Assembly: GCA_014380205.1 (NCBI GenBank)
Contig: JACMKH010000332.1
Coordinates: forward strand, 1 to 14,652
Length of the DNA stretch: 14,652 nt
Reading direction: 5' to 3'
DNA from: Sphingomonadaceae bacterium
Lineage (GTDB): Bacteria; Pseudomonadota; Alphaproteobacteria; Sphingomonadales; Sphingomonadaceae
The translations under genes were made by a program, and so were the position numbers. The notes under the pieces are model-generated. The model saw nothing but the letters and a program-made list of their open reading frames with translations, was not told the origin of the DNA and ran no database searches. Positions 8,964-14,652 of the stretch are shown in pieces (positions within the stretch are counted from its first letter, which is position 1; every line of letters starts with the position of its first letter).

Positions 8964-9901
8964 CCGTCACGGTGTTCATCGACGGCGGCCACGGCACCAC
9001 GGGGCTCGAGATCCGCGAGCGGCTCGCGGGCCGCGACGACGTTGCGCTGATCGAGCTCGACGAGGCGCGACGACGCGACGAGGCAACGCGGCGCGACGCG
9101 CTCCACGCCGCCGATATCGCGATCCTCTGCCTTCCCGATGGTGCCGCGCGCGAGGCGGTCGCGCTCGCGGGCGACTCGGCCGTGCGCATCATCGACGCCT
9201 CGACCGCGCATCGCGTCGACCCCGCCTGGGTCTACGGCTTTCCCGAAATGGAAGCCGACCAGGCGGAAAGGATCGCGAGCGCTCGCCGCGTCGCCAATCC
9301 GGGCTGCTACGCGCTTGCCTTCATCGCGCTCGTCCGCCCGCTCGTCCGCGCGGGACTGCTCGCACCCGGCACACCGCTCAGCGTCAACGCGACCTCGGGC
9401 TTTTCGGGCGGCGGCAAGGCGATGATCGAGGAGTTCGAGAGCGGCGCGGCGGCGACGGGCTTCCGCAACTATGCGCTAGGCCTCACTCACAAGCATCTTC
9501 CCGAGATGCGCGTCCACGCGGGGCTCGACGCCGCCCCGTTGTTCTCGCCCTCGGTCGCCAACGTCTATCGCGGGATGATCGTCGAGGTTCCGATCGTGCG
9601 GTCGATGCTCGCGGGCGCGCCTTCGGCCCACGATCTGCGCGCGCTCATCGCGGTGCACTACGCGTGCCGGGGGGCGGTGCGCGTGCTCGACTCCGATGGG
9701 ACCGAGCAGCTCGAGACGCTGGCGATCGAGCGCTGCGCGGGCCTCGACCGGCTCGAAATCATGATCTTTAGCTCGCCCGACGGCGGCCAGCTTCGCCTGT
9801 GCGCCGCGCTCGACAATCTCGGCAAGGGGGCGGCGGGCTCGGCGATCCAGAACCTCAATCTGATGGTCGGTCTCGACATGCTCTCGGGCTTGCGGCTGTA
9901 G
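8960..9901 (+). CDS. argC: N-acetyl-gamma-glutamyl-phosphate reductase, short form
   Basis: ArgC reduces N-acetylglutamyl phosphate to the semialdehyde with NADPH, the third step of arginine synthesis, in the cytoplasm. The 313-residue product is the short form found in many Alphaproteobacteria. It has an N-terminal Rossmann motif (VFIDGGHGTTGLEIRERL), the catalytic cysteine C116 in ANPGCYA, and the active-site histidine region THKHLPEM (H177/H179). It ends with a conserved AIQNLNLMVG. The start is read as TTG at 8960, whose TGA overlap with the NlpC/P60 stop (TTGA) implies translational coupling; GTG at 8972 is the alternative. No other arginine gene lies nearby, so the location is probably a conserved neighbourhood rather than a pathway operon. 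Confidence 0.93.
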   Translation: MTVTVFIDGGHGTTGLEIRERLAGRDDVALIELDEARRRDEATRRDALHAADIAILCLPDGAAREAVALAGDSAVRIIDASTAHRVDPAWVYGFPEMEADQAERIASARRVANPGCYALAFIALVRPLVRAGLLAPGTPLSVNATSGFSGGGKAMIEEFESGAAATGFRNYALGLTHKHLPEMRVHAGLDAAPLFSPSVANVYRGMIVEVPIVRSMLAGAPSAHDLRALIAVHYACRGAVRVLDSDGTEQLETLAIERCAGLDRLEIMIFSSPDGGQLRLCAALDNLGKGAAGSAIQNLNLMVGLDMLSGLRL

Positions 9902-9979
9902 GCGCCGCTCGCCCGCGCCGTTTGCATTTTGCTCCATTTCGGGGCAAACCTTGTGCCGACGCAAATCAAGGCGCGCGAC

Positions 9980-10417
9980 GTGAACCGGGTTCTCAACACG
10001 CGGCCACCGACGTGGTTCTGGGCGGTGAGCATCGCCGCGCTGCTCTGGTCGCTGGTCGGCGTGTTCTTCTACATTCAGGAAACCTCGCTGGGGCCGGCGG
10101 AGCTCGCCGCGCTCCCAGAGGGCCAGCGCATCCTGATCGAGACCGCGCCCGGCTGGCAGCACGCGGCGTTCGCGCTGGCGGTGTTCGCGAGCACGCTCGG
10201 CAGCATCGGCCTGCTGCTGCGGCGGATGTGGTCTCGCATCCTGTTCATAATCGCGCTAATCGCGGCGCTCGCGCAGTTCGCCTGGCCCTTTCTCATGGCC
10301 GACGCGATCGGGCTGCTCGGCGCCTCGGCGCTGGGCCTACCGCTCGCGATCATCGCCATCGCGATCTTTCTCGTGTGGTTCGCGGGGCTCGGCGTCCGAC
10401 GCGGATGGTTGCGCTGA
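9980..10417 (+). CDS. Small integral membrane protein with four predicted helices
   Basis: No function is assigned. The 145-residue product begins VNRVLNTRPPTWFW and has four hydrophobic segments: WAVSIAALLWSLVGVFFYI, AAFALAVFASTLGSIGLLL, ILFIIALIAALAQFAWPFLM and ALGLPLAIIAIAIFLVWFAG. Basic residues cluster in the loop LRRMWSR and at the C-terminus (RRGWLR), as expected for inner-membrane topology. Similar proteins are sometimes named sugar transporter in sphingomonads, without evidence I can see. I take the GTG at 9980 because AAGG (9968-9971) is suitably spaced. The frame is open from a TTG at 9929, and a GTG at 9953 is also possible. It follows argC on the same strand and converges with mltG, 3 bp away. 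Confidence 0.78.
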   Translation: MNRVLNTRPPTWFWAVSIAALLWSLVGVFFYIQETSLGPAELAALPEGQRILIETAPGWQHAAFALAVFASTLGSIGLLLRRMWSRILFIIALIAALAQFAWPFLMADAIGLLGASALGLPLAIIAIAIFLVWFAGLGVRRGWLR

Positions 10418-10420
10418 TCT

Positions 10421-11395
10421 TCACATCTCCCCGCGCGCGCGCCTGATCGCATACCAGCGCTCGACATTGCGGTTGTGCTCCTCGAGCGTCGCGGCGAAGA
10501 CGTGCCCGCCCCTACCGTCGGCGACGAAATAGAGCGCGTCGGTCGGGGCGGGGTCGAGCACCGCCGCGATCGACTCGCGGCCCGGATTGGCAATCGGCCC
10601 CGCGGGCAGCCCGGTCATCGCATAGGTGTTGTAGCCGTTGCGCTGGCGGATCTCCGAGCGGCGGATGCGGCGGCCGAGCGGGCGGCCGCGCGTGATCGGA
10701 TAGATGATCGTCGGATCGGCCTGGAGCATCATGCCCTCGCGCAGCCGGTTGGTGTAGACGCCCGCGACCGTCCGTCGCTCGGCGGGGACGGCGGTCTCTT
10801 TCTCGACGATCGAGGCGAGGGTCACCGCCTCGGCGGGGGTGCGCACGATGCTGCGCCGCGTCCGCCTGGGCCACAGCCGCGCGAGCTCGCCGCGCATCGC
10901 CGCCTGCATCCGCACCAGCACCGCCGCGCGGCTCTCGCCGCGCTCGTATGAATAGCTGTCCGGCAGCACCGATCCCTCGGCCGGGACTGGCACCTCGCCT
11001 GTGAGCAGCGGCTCGGCCATCAGCCTGTCGCGCACGAGCACCGAGGGCATGCCCTCGGGAATCGTCACGAAGCGCTGAACCGCGACCTCGCGCTGGAGGA
11101 TGCGCAACGCCTGCGACGCGCTGACGTGCGCGGGCATTTCATATTCGCCCGCGCGCACGGGCTCGTCGCCGCCGAACAGGCGTGCGAGCATCAGGAAGCG
11201 GTCCTGGGAATGGATCACGCCCGCGTCCTCGAGCGTCTCGGCGGCGGCGGTGAGGCTCGCCCCATCGGCAATGGTGACGGTGGCCGGCGCCTCGAGCGGA
11301 CCCGCGCCGCTCCATCCGCGCCACGCGCCGACGGCGAGCAGCGCGAGCGCCGCGATCAACACGACCGCGAGGCAACCGACCCTGCGTCGGGTCAT
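10421..11395 (-). CDS. mltG: Endolytic peptidoglycan transglycosylase MltG
   Basis: MltG is an inner-membrane lytic transglycosylase that cuts nascent glycan strands and so limits their length. The 324-residue product has one N-terminal transmembrane helix (about residues 7-25) and a LysM-like segment (VTIADGASLTAAAETLEDAG). The YceG/MltG domain carries the catalytic glutamate E198 in the LASIVEKET motif. Other family hallmarks are VAGVYTNRLREGMMLQADPT, TIIYPITRGR, YNTYAMTGLPAGPI and NPGRESIAAVLDP. The ATG follows the fabF stop with a single base between them (TGA-C-ATG), so translation is probably coupled to fabF. This fabF-mltG adjacency is common in Proteobacteria and links membrane lipid supply to wall growth only by position. 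Confidence 0.95.
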   Translation of the reverse strand: MTRRRVGCLAVVLIAALALLAVGAWRGWSGAGPLEAPATVTIADGASLTAAAETLEDAGVIHSQDRFLMLARLFGGDEPVRAGEYEMPAHVSASQALRILQREVAVQRFVTIPEGMPSVLVRDRLMAEPLLTGEVPVPAEGSVLPDSYSYERGESRAAVLVRMQAAMRGELARLWPRRTRRSIVRTPAEAVTLASIVEKETAVPAERRTVAGVYTNRLREGMMLQADPTIIYPITRGRPLGRRIRRSEIRQRNGYNTYAMTGLPAGPIANPGRESIAAVLDPAPTDALYFVADGRGGHVFAATLEEHNRNVERWYAIRRARGEM

Positions 11396-11396
11396 G

Positions 11397-12656
11397 TCAG
11401 ACGCGCTTCATCACCAGGCTGGCGTTGGTCCCGCCGAAGCCGAAGCTGTTGTTGAGCACCGCGTCGATCTTGCGCTGCTTGGCCTCGAGCGGGACGAGAT
11501 CGACACCCGCGCAGCCCTCGCTCGGATTCTCGAGATTGAGCGTCGGGGGCGCGACCTGATCGCGCATTGCGAGGATGCAGAACACCGATTCGACCGCCCC
11601 CGCGCCGCCGAGCAGATGCCCGATCGCCGATTTGGTCGAGCTCATCGAGACGTCGCCGATCGCATTGCCGAACAGCCGCCGCACCGCGCCCAATTCGATC
11701 TCGTCGCCAAGCGGGGTCGAGGTGCCGTGCGCGTTGATATAGTCGATCTCGCTGAAATCGAGCCCCGATTTGGCGATCGCCATCTTCATCGCGTTGAAGC
11801 CGCCGCGCCCCTCGGGGTGCGGCGCGGTGACGTGATAGGCGTCGCCCGACAGCCCGTAGCCGACCACCTCGGCATAGATATGGGCGCCGCGCGCCTTGGC
11901 GTGCTCATATTCCTCGAGCACCACCACGCCCGCGCCCTCGCCCATCACGAAGCCGTCGCGCTCGACGTCATAGGGCCGGCTCGCGCGCGTCGGCTCGTCG
12001 TTGAAATTGGTCGAGAGAGCGCGCGCCTGCGCGAAGCCCGCGATCCCGATCGGGCAGATCGCCGCTTCCGCCCCGCCCGCGAGCATCACGTCGGCGTCGT
12101 CGAGCGCGATCATCCGCGCCGCGTCGCCGATCGAGTGCGCGCCGGTCGAGCAGGCGGTGACCACGGCGTGGTTGGGGCCCTGGAGCCCGTATTTGATCGA
12201 GACCTGCCCCGAGACGAGGTTGATCAGCCGGCCGTGGACGAAATGCGGGCTCACGCGGCGCGGCCCCTTCTCGGCGAGCACCAGCGACTCGGATTCGATC
12301 CCGGGCAGTCCGCCGATCCCCGAGCCGATCGAGACGCCGGCGCGCTCGCGCTGCTCGTCGGTCATGTCGGTGAGGCCCGCATCCTCGATCGCCTGCCCCG
12401 CGGCGTCGATCCCGAAAACGATGAACGGATCGACCTGGCGCTGGACCTTGTGATCGACGCGGATCGAGGAATCGAAGCCCCATTCATGATCGGCGGGCTT
12501 GACCTCGCACGCGACCTGGCAGGGGTAATCGGCCGGATCGAAGTGGGTGATCCGCGCCGCGCCCGATCGCGCGTTGACGATATTGCTCCAGCTCGTCTCG
12601 ACGTCCGCGCCGAGCGGCGTGACGAGCCCCAATCCGGTGACGACTACGCGGCGCAT
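11397..12656 (-). CDS. fabF: Beta-ketoacyl-ACP synthase II FabF
   Basis: FabF condenses malonyl-ACP with acyl-ACP in the elongation step of type II fatty acid synthesis. The 419-residue product shows the complete thiolase-fold active site: nucleophile C169 (TACSTGAHSIGDA), H310 (NAHGTSTPLGD), and K342/H347 (SSTKSAIGHLLGGAGA). It ends with the glycine-rich NNSFGFGGTNASL. Its length is usual for FabF (about 410-420). The ATG at 12656 has a good Shine-Dalgarno (GAGGAGA, 12664-12670). A terminator-like hairpin lies just before it, between acpP and fabF, so fabF probably receives only part of the acpP transcripts. mltG follows after one base. Confidence 0.97.
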   Translation of the reverse strand: MRRVVVTGLGLVTPLGADVETSWSNIVNARSGAARITHFDPADYPCQVACEVKPADHEWGFDSSIRVDHKVQRQVDPFIVFGIDAAGQAIEDAGLTDMTDEQRERAGVSIGSGIGGLPGIESESLVLAEKGPRRVSPHFVHGRLINLVSGQVSIKYGLQGPNHAVVTACSTGAHSIGDAARMIALDDADVMLAGGAEAAICPIGIAGFAQARALSTNFNDEPTRASRPYDVERDGFVMGEGAGVVVLEEYEHAKARGAHIYAEVVGYGLSGDAYHVTAPHPEGRGGFNAMKMAIAKSGLDFSEIDYINAHGTSTPLGDEIELGAVRRLFGNAIGDVSMSSTKSAIGHLLGGAGAVESVFCILAMRDQVAPPTLNLENPSEGCAGVDLVPLEAKQRKIDAVLNNSFGFGGTNASLVMKRV

Positions 12657-12670
12657 GCGCCCTTCTCCTC

Positions 12671-12707
12671 AAAGCAAAACGGCTCCCCGGTCGGATCGGG
12701 GAGCCGT
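12671..12707 (-). terminator. Intrinsic terminator or attenuator between acpP and fabF
   Basis: An 11-bp perfect stem (12679-12689 paired with 12697-12707; ACGGCTCCCCG on each arm) encloses a 7-base loop. In the minus direction the stem is followed by TTTTGCTTT. This is a Rho-independent terminator shape placed after acpP, yet it lies inside the fab operon and 5' of the fabF ribosome site. Partial termination would let acpP be expressed above fabF. Confidence 0.75.
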
Positions 12708-12758
12708 GTCGATAGCATATCGGCTCGGCCTTTGACCGGCGATGGGAGTTCCGAACGA

Positions 12759-12995
12759 TCAGCCGTTGTTCTCGTCGATATAGGTCACCGCATCCTTGAC
12801 CGTGACGATCTTCTCGGCCGCGTCGTCGGGAATCTCGACGCCGAACTCCTCCTCGAACGCCATCACCAGCTCGACGATGTCGAGGCTGTCCGCGCCGAGA
12901 TCGTCGATGAACGCGGCGTCCTCGGTGACCTTCTCGGCCTCGACGCCGAGGTGCTCGATGACGATCTTCTTCACGCGGTCGGCGGTGTCGCTCAT
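12759..12995 (-). CDS. acpP: Acyl carrier protein
   Basis: AcpP carries growing acyl chains on a 4'-phosphopantetheine arm through all steps of fatty acid synthesis. The 78-residue, very acidic product has the attachment serine S37 in the invariant DSL motif ([18 protein letters not shown]) and family features FIDDLG and [13 protein letters not shown]. Length and composition are standard. The ATG at 12995 has AGGGAA upstream at about 6 bases. The 84-bp gap to fabG could hold its own promoter: a weak TTGCGC (13052-13057) and TAGGGG (13029-13034) are 17 bases apart, far from consensus. The downstream hairpin at 12671-12707 should limit read-through to fabF. Confidence 0.97.
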   Translation of the reverse strand: MSDTADRVKKIVIEHLGVEAEKVTEDAAFIDDLGADSLDIVELVMAFEEEFGVEIPDDAAEKIVTVKDAVTYIDENNG

Positions 12996-13079
12996 GGCTT
13001 TTCCCTGTTGTTCGATGGTCTCGCGAATCCCCTAGAGGGCGGCCCTATAACGCGCAAGTCCCCCGCCGGCGCGCCCAGC

Positions 13080-13817
13080 CTAGAGCATCGCCATGCCGCC
13101 GTTGACGTGGAGCGTCTGCCCCGTGACATAGGCCGCCTCGTCCGACGCGAGATAGACCACCGCCGCCGCAACATCGTCGCCCTCGCCGAGCCGGCCCGCC
13201 GGAATCCGCCCGAGCAGCGCGTCGCGTTGCGCCTCGGGCAGCGCCTCGGTCATCGCCGAGGCGATGAACCCCGGCGCGACGCAATTGACCGTGATCCCCC
13301 GGCTCGCGACCTCCTGCGCGAGCGCCTTGGACATGCCGACCAGCCCCGCCTTGGAGGCGGCGTAGTTCGCCTGCCCCGGATTGCCCGTCGCGCCGACCAC
13401 CGAGGTGATCGTGATGATCCGCCCTCCCCTCGCCTTCATCATCGGCCGCATCGCCGCGCGGCACAGCCTGAACGCCGCCTCGAGATTGACGCGGATCACC
13501 TGATCCCACTCCTCGTCCTTCATCCGCATCGCGAGATTGTCGCGCGTCACTCCCGCGTTGTTGACCAGAATATCGAGCCCCCCCAACGCCTCGACCCCCC
13601 GCGGCACGAGCTGATCCACCGCCGCGCCATCCGAAAGGTCGCACTGCAACGCGACATGATCCCCCCCCAGCTCCAAGCGAAACGACTCGAGCTTCTCCCC
13701 ATTCGACCCCGAAACCGCAAGCCGAGCCCCGCGCTCCGCCAGCGCCTTCGCGATGGCGGAGCCGATCCCGCCCGAAGCGCCCGTCACGAGCGCGGTCTTG
13801 CCTTGGAGATCGAACAT
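13080..13817 (-). CDS. fabG: 3-oxoacyl-ACP reductase FabG
   Basis: FabG is the NADPH-dependent reductase of the first reductive step in fatty acid elongation. The 245-residue product is a short-chain dehydrogenase with the cofactor motif TGASGGIG (about residues 12-19), NNAGVTRDN, the catalytic Ser of ITSVVG, the YxxxK pair (NYAASKAG) and the NGGMAML C-terminus. The ATG at 13817 begins MFDLQGKTALVTG, the normal FabG N-terminus, with AGGG about 9 bases upstream. Unusually, the same frame is open upstream through an inverted repeat into the GxxExxY gene, so a 386-residue fusion (14240 to 13080) is also possible. The enzyme is normally a tetramer, and an N-terminal extension could disturb it. 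Confidence 0.95.
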   Translation of the reverse strand: MFDLQGKTALVTGASGGIGSAIAKALAERGARLAVSGSNGEKLESFRLELGGDHVALQCDLSDGAAVDQLVPRGVEALGGLDILVNNAGVTRDNLAMRMKDEEWDQVIRVNLEAAFRLCRAAMRPMMKARGGRIITITSVVGATGNPGQANYAASKAGLVGMSKALAQEVASRGITVNCVAPGFIASAMTEALPEAQRDALLGRIPAGRLGEGDDVAAAVVYLASDEAAYVTGQTLHVNGGMAML

Positions 13818-14240
13818 GGTGCGGTTCCCTATTCTTGATTCACGCGAAGGCGCGAAGGGCGTGTAGTCACTGGCGATACGGCGATGCCCCTCCTTGAGCG
13901 TCTCGCCGCCGAAGTTGATCAGTAACCCCAGCGGCTGCCGCGTCAGACGCAGATATGTCAGCAGTTGCTTGGCATGAGCGGCGTTGAGCCGCTCCACCGA
14001 TTTGATTTCCACCAGGGAGCAATCCTCGACGAGGAGGTCGATTCGAAACGCGCATTCAAGGCGCATTCCGTCGTATTCGATATCGACCGGGCGCTGACGC
14101 GCTACGGCATAACCACGCCTCGCAAGCATCTCGGCAAGCACCGTCTCGCACACGCTCTCCAGCAGCCCAGGTCCGAGATCTCGGTTCAGCCGGAGCGCAG
14201 CATCGACGACGTCGGCTGAGATCGCCTCCAAGTCCTGCAT
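13818..14240 (-). CDS. GxxExxY (PD-(D/E)XK-like) protein, in frame with fabG and without its own stop
   Basis: The frame opens with an ATG at 14240 and encodes about 125 family-like residues of the GxxExxY protein family, small proteins with a PD-(D/E)XK nuclease-like core and unknown role. Visible features are ALRLNRDLGPGLLESVCE (signature G25-x-x-E28-x-x), YDGMRLECAFRIDLLVED with D68, LVEIKSVE with E78 and K80, and HAKQLLTYLRL. The tyrosine that names the family is a cysteine here (C31). The Asp/Glu-x-Lys residues are intact, so a nuclease-like fold is plausible. After the domain the reading passes through an inverted repeat (encoding TPFAPSRES) and continues without a stop into FabG. The product could be the fusion, or translation could reinitiate at fabG. 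Whether it is expressed is unknown. Confidence 0.82.
13839..13858 (+). repeat. Inverted repeat of the GxxExxY cassette, fabG-side copy
   Basis: TTCACGCGAAGGCGCGAAGG on the plus strand, an exact reverse complement of 14250-14269. Internally it is two copies of the 8-mer CGCGAAGG. On the minus strand it is translated as part of the GxxExxY-FabG reading frame (PFAPSRE). Confidence 0.9.
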
Positions 14241-14249
14241 ATCTTCGCG

Positions 14250-14269
14250 CCTTCGCGCCTTCGCGTGAA
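14250..14269 (-). repeat. Inverted repeat of the GxxExxY cassette, fabD-side copy
   Basis: The minus strand reads TTCACGCGAAGGCGCGAAGG, identical to the plus-strand copy at 13839-13858. The 8-mer CGCGAAGG occurs twice, then a partial third unit (CGCGAAG) follows towards the GxxExxY ATG. In one frame it reads FSREGAKARR, a peptide I recall from many doubtful short proteins in GC-rich Proteobacteria. Confidence 0.9.
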
Positions 14270-14273
14270 AAAA

Positions 14274-14652
14274 TCAAAGCTGCTTCGCCAGCGCCTCGAC
14301 GTCCGCCATCGTCACCACGCTCCGTTGCCCCACATCCGGAACGATCCGCTTCACCATCGGTGCGACTACCTTCCCCCCCAGCTCGACGAACTCCTCGACC
14401 CCCGCCGCCGCCATGTTCGCGATGCTCTCGCGCCAGCGCACCGTCGCGGTCACCTGCTCGACGAGCAGGCCGCGGATCGTGTCAGGATCGTACACCGGCC
14501 CCGCCGTCACGTTCGCGTAGACCGGCACGAGCGGCGCGCGCATCTCGGCGCCGGCGAGCGCCTCGGCCATCGCGTCGGCGGCGGGCTGCATCAGCGGGCA
14601 GTGGAAGGGCGCCGAGACCGGGAGAAGCATCGCGCGCTTGGCGCCGCGCGCC
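14274..14652 (-). CDS. fabD: Malonyl-CoA-ACP transacylase FabD, 3' part
   Basis: FabD moves malonyl groups from CoA to ACP to supply fatty acid synthesis. The window holds the last 125 residues; the 5' part lies beyond the right edge. Visible are [20 protein letters not shown] with the active-site histidine (PFHC), the [10 protein letters not shown] segment, QVTATVRW, the ELGGKVV stretch and a normal-looking C-terminus ending VEALAKQL. The stop TGA (14276-14274) is 4 bases from the inverted repeat of the GxxExxY cassette, so the insertion did not truncate the enzyme. The gene heads the cluster continuing with fabG, acpP, fabF and mltG. Confidence 0.95.
   Translation of the reverse strand, partial: ARGAKRAMLLPVSAPFHCPLMQPAADAMAEALAGAEMRAPLVPVYANVTAGPVYDPDTIRGLLVEQVTATVRWRESIANMAAAGVEEFVELGGKVVAPMVKRIVPDVGQRSVVTMADVEALAKQL

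Larger units (their letters stand above)
13839..14269 (-). mobile_element. GxxExxY cassette bounded by 20-bp inverted repeats, inserted between fabD and fabG
   Basis: A 431-bp unit consists of two perfectly matching inverted 20-bp ends with the GxxExxY frame between them. It begins 4 bases after the fabD stop codon and ends 21 bases before the fabG ATG. These genes are normally adjacent in Alphaproteobacteria, so the unit looks inserted. It has no transposase, so movement in trans or another mechanism would be needed. No clear target-site duplication is seen. Outside the ends both sides carry TTGATT in inverted orientation, with four extra T's on the fabD side. Mobility is an inference from structure. 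Confidence 0.6.

Noticed and set aside
11100..13838. A 912-codon open frame on the plus strand, antisense to mltG, fabF, acpP and fabG
   Set aside because: The opposite strand carries well-conserved genes with full active sites. The antisense peptide is Arg/Asp/Pro-rich without any family motif. In this GC-rich sequence stops are rare in one antisense frame.
13839..14269. A conventional insertion sequence
   Set aside because: The inverted repeats fit, but no transposase and no target duplication can be found, so I keep it as a cassette of unknown mechanism.
13839..14269. CRISPR-like or terminator role for the CGCGAAGG repeats
   Set aside because: The repeats are too few and too short for a CRISPR array. 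The two arms lie about 390 bases apart with a gene between them, so they do not form a terminator hairpin.

Overview
The window is a gene-dense, GC-rich (very high GC3) bacterial chromosome segment. It most resembles an alphaproteobacterium of the Sphingomonadales. Three things point there: the order fabD-fabG-acpP-fabF-mltG, a short-form ArgC next to NlpC/P60 and MarR genes, and an HRxxN-type (HisKA_2/HWE-like) sensor kinase. The assignment is an inference from gene content and protein flavour, not from a marker gene. Gaps between genes are all shorter than about 150 bases. I see no tRNA, rRNA, CRISPR array, transposase or phage gene.

Layout. 1-81 (minus) is the 5' end of a DUF1761-like membrane protein, divergent from rimO (189-1526, plus), a ribosomal protein S12 methylthiotransferase. 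rimO converges, with an 8-bp tail overlap, on a Tat-exported M20-family hydrolase-like protein (1519-3048, minus) that lacks several canonical metal ligands. A PAS sensor histidine kinase (3154-4269, plus) follows divergently. Then come three minus-strand genes: a 120-residue stand-alone N-terminal domain of cyclopropane-fatty-acyl synthase (4286-4648), a Tat-exported protein with Asp/Gly repeats (4694-5512), and a lipoprotein that also has a C-terminal membrane helix (5581-6216).

From 6272 the plus strand carries an M17 leucyl aminopeptidase, a small MarR regulator, an NlpC/P60 hydrolase overlapping the regulator, argC overlapping the hydrolase by 4 bp, and a four-helix membrane protein. From 10421 to the window end the minus strand holds the fatty acid cluster fabD (partial), fabG, acpP and fabF, then mltG. 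These make the type II fatty acid synthase core plus a peptidoglycan lytic transglycosylase. A terminator-like hairpin sits between acpP and fabF.

The most interesting structure is at 13839-14269. A GxxExxY (PD-(D/E)XK-like) gene lies between fabD and fabG, bounded by a perfect 20-bp inverted repeat made of an 8-bp unit (CGCGAAGG). It looks like a small insertion cassette in an essential operon, placed right after the fabD stop. Its gene has no stop of its own, so the frame runs on through one repeat and into FabG, potentially making a 386-residue GxxExxY-FabG fusion.
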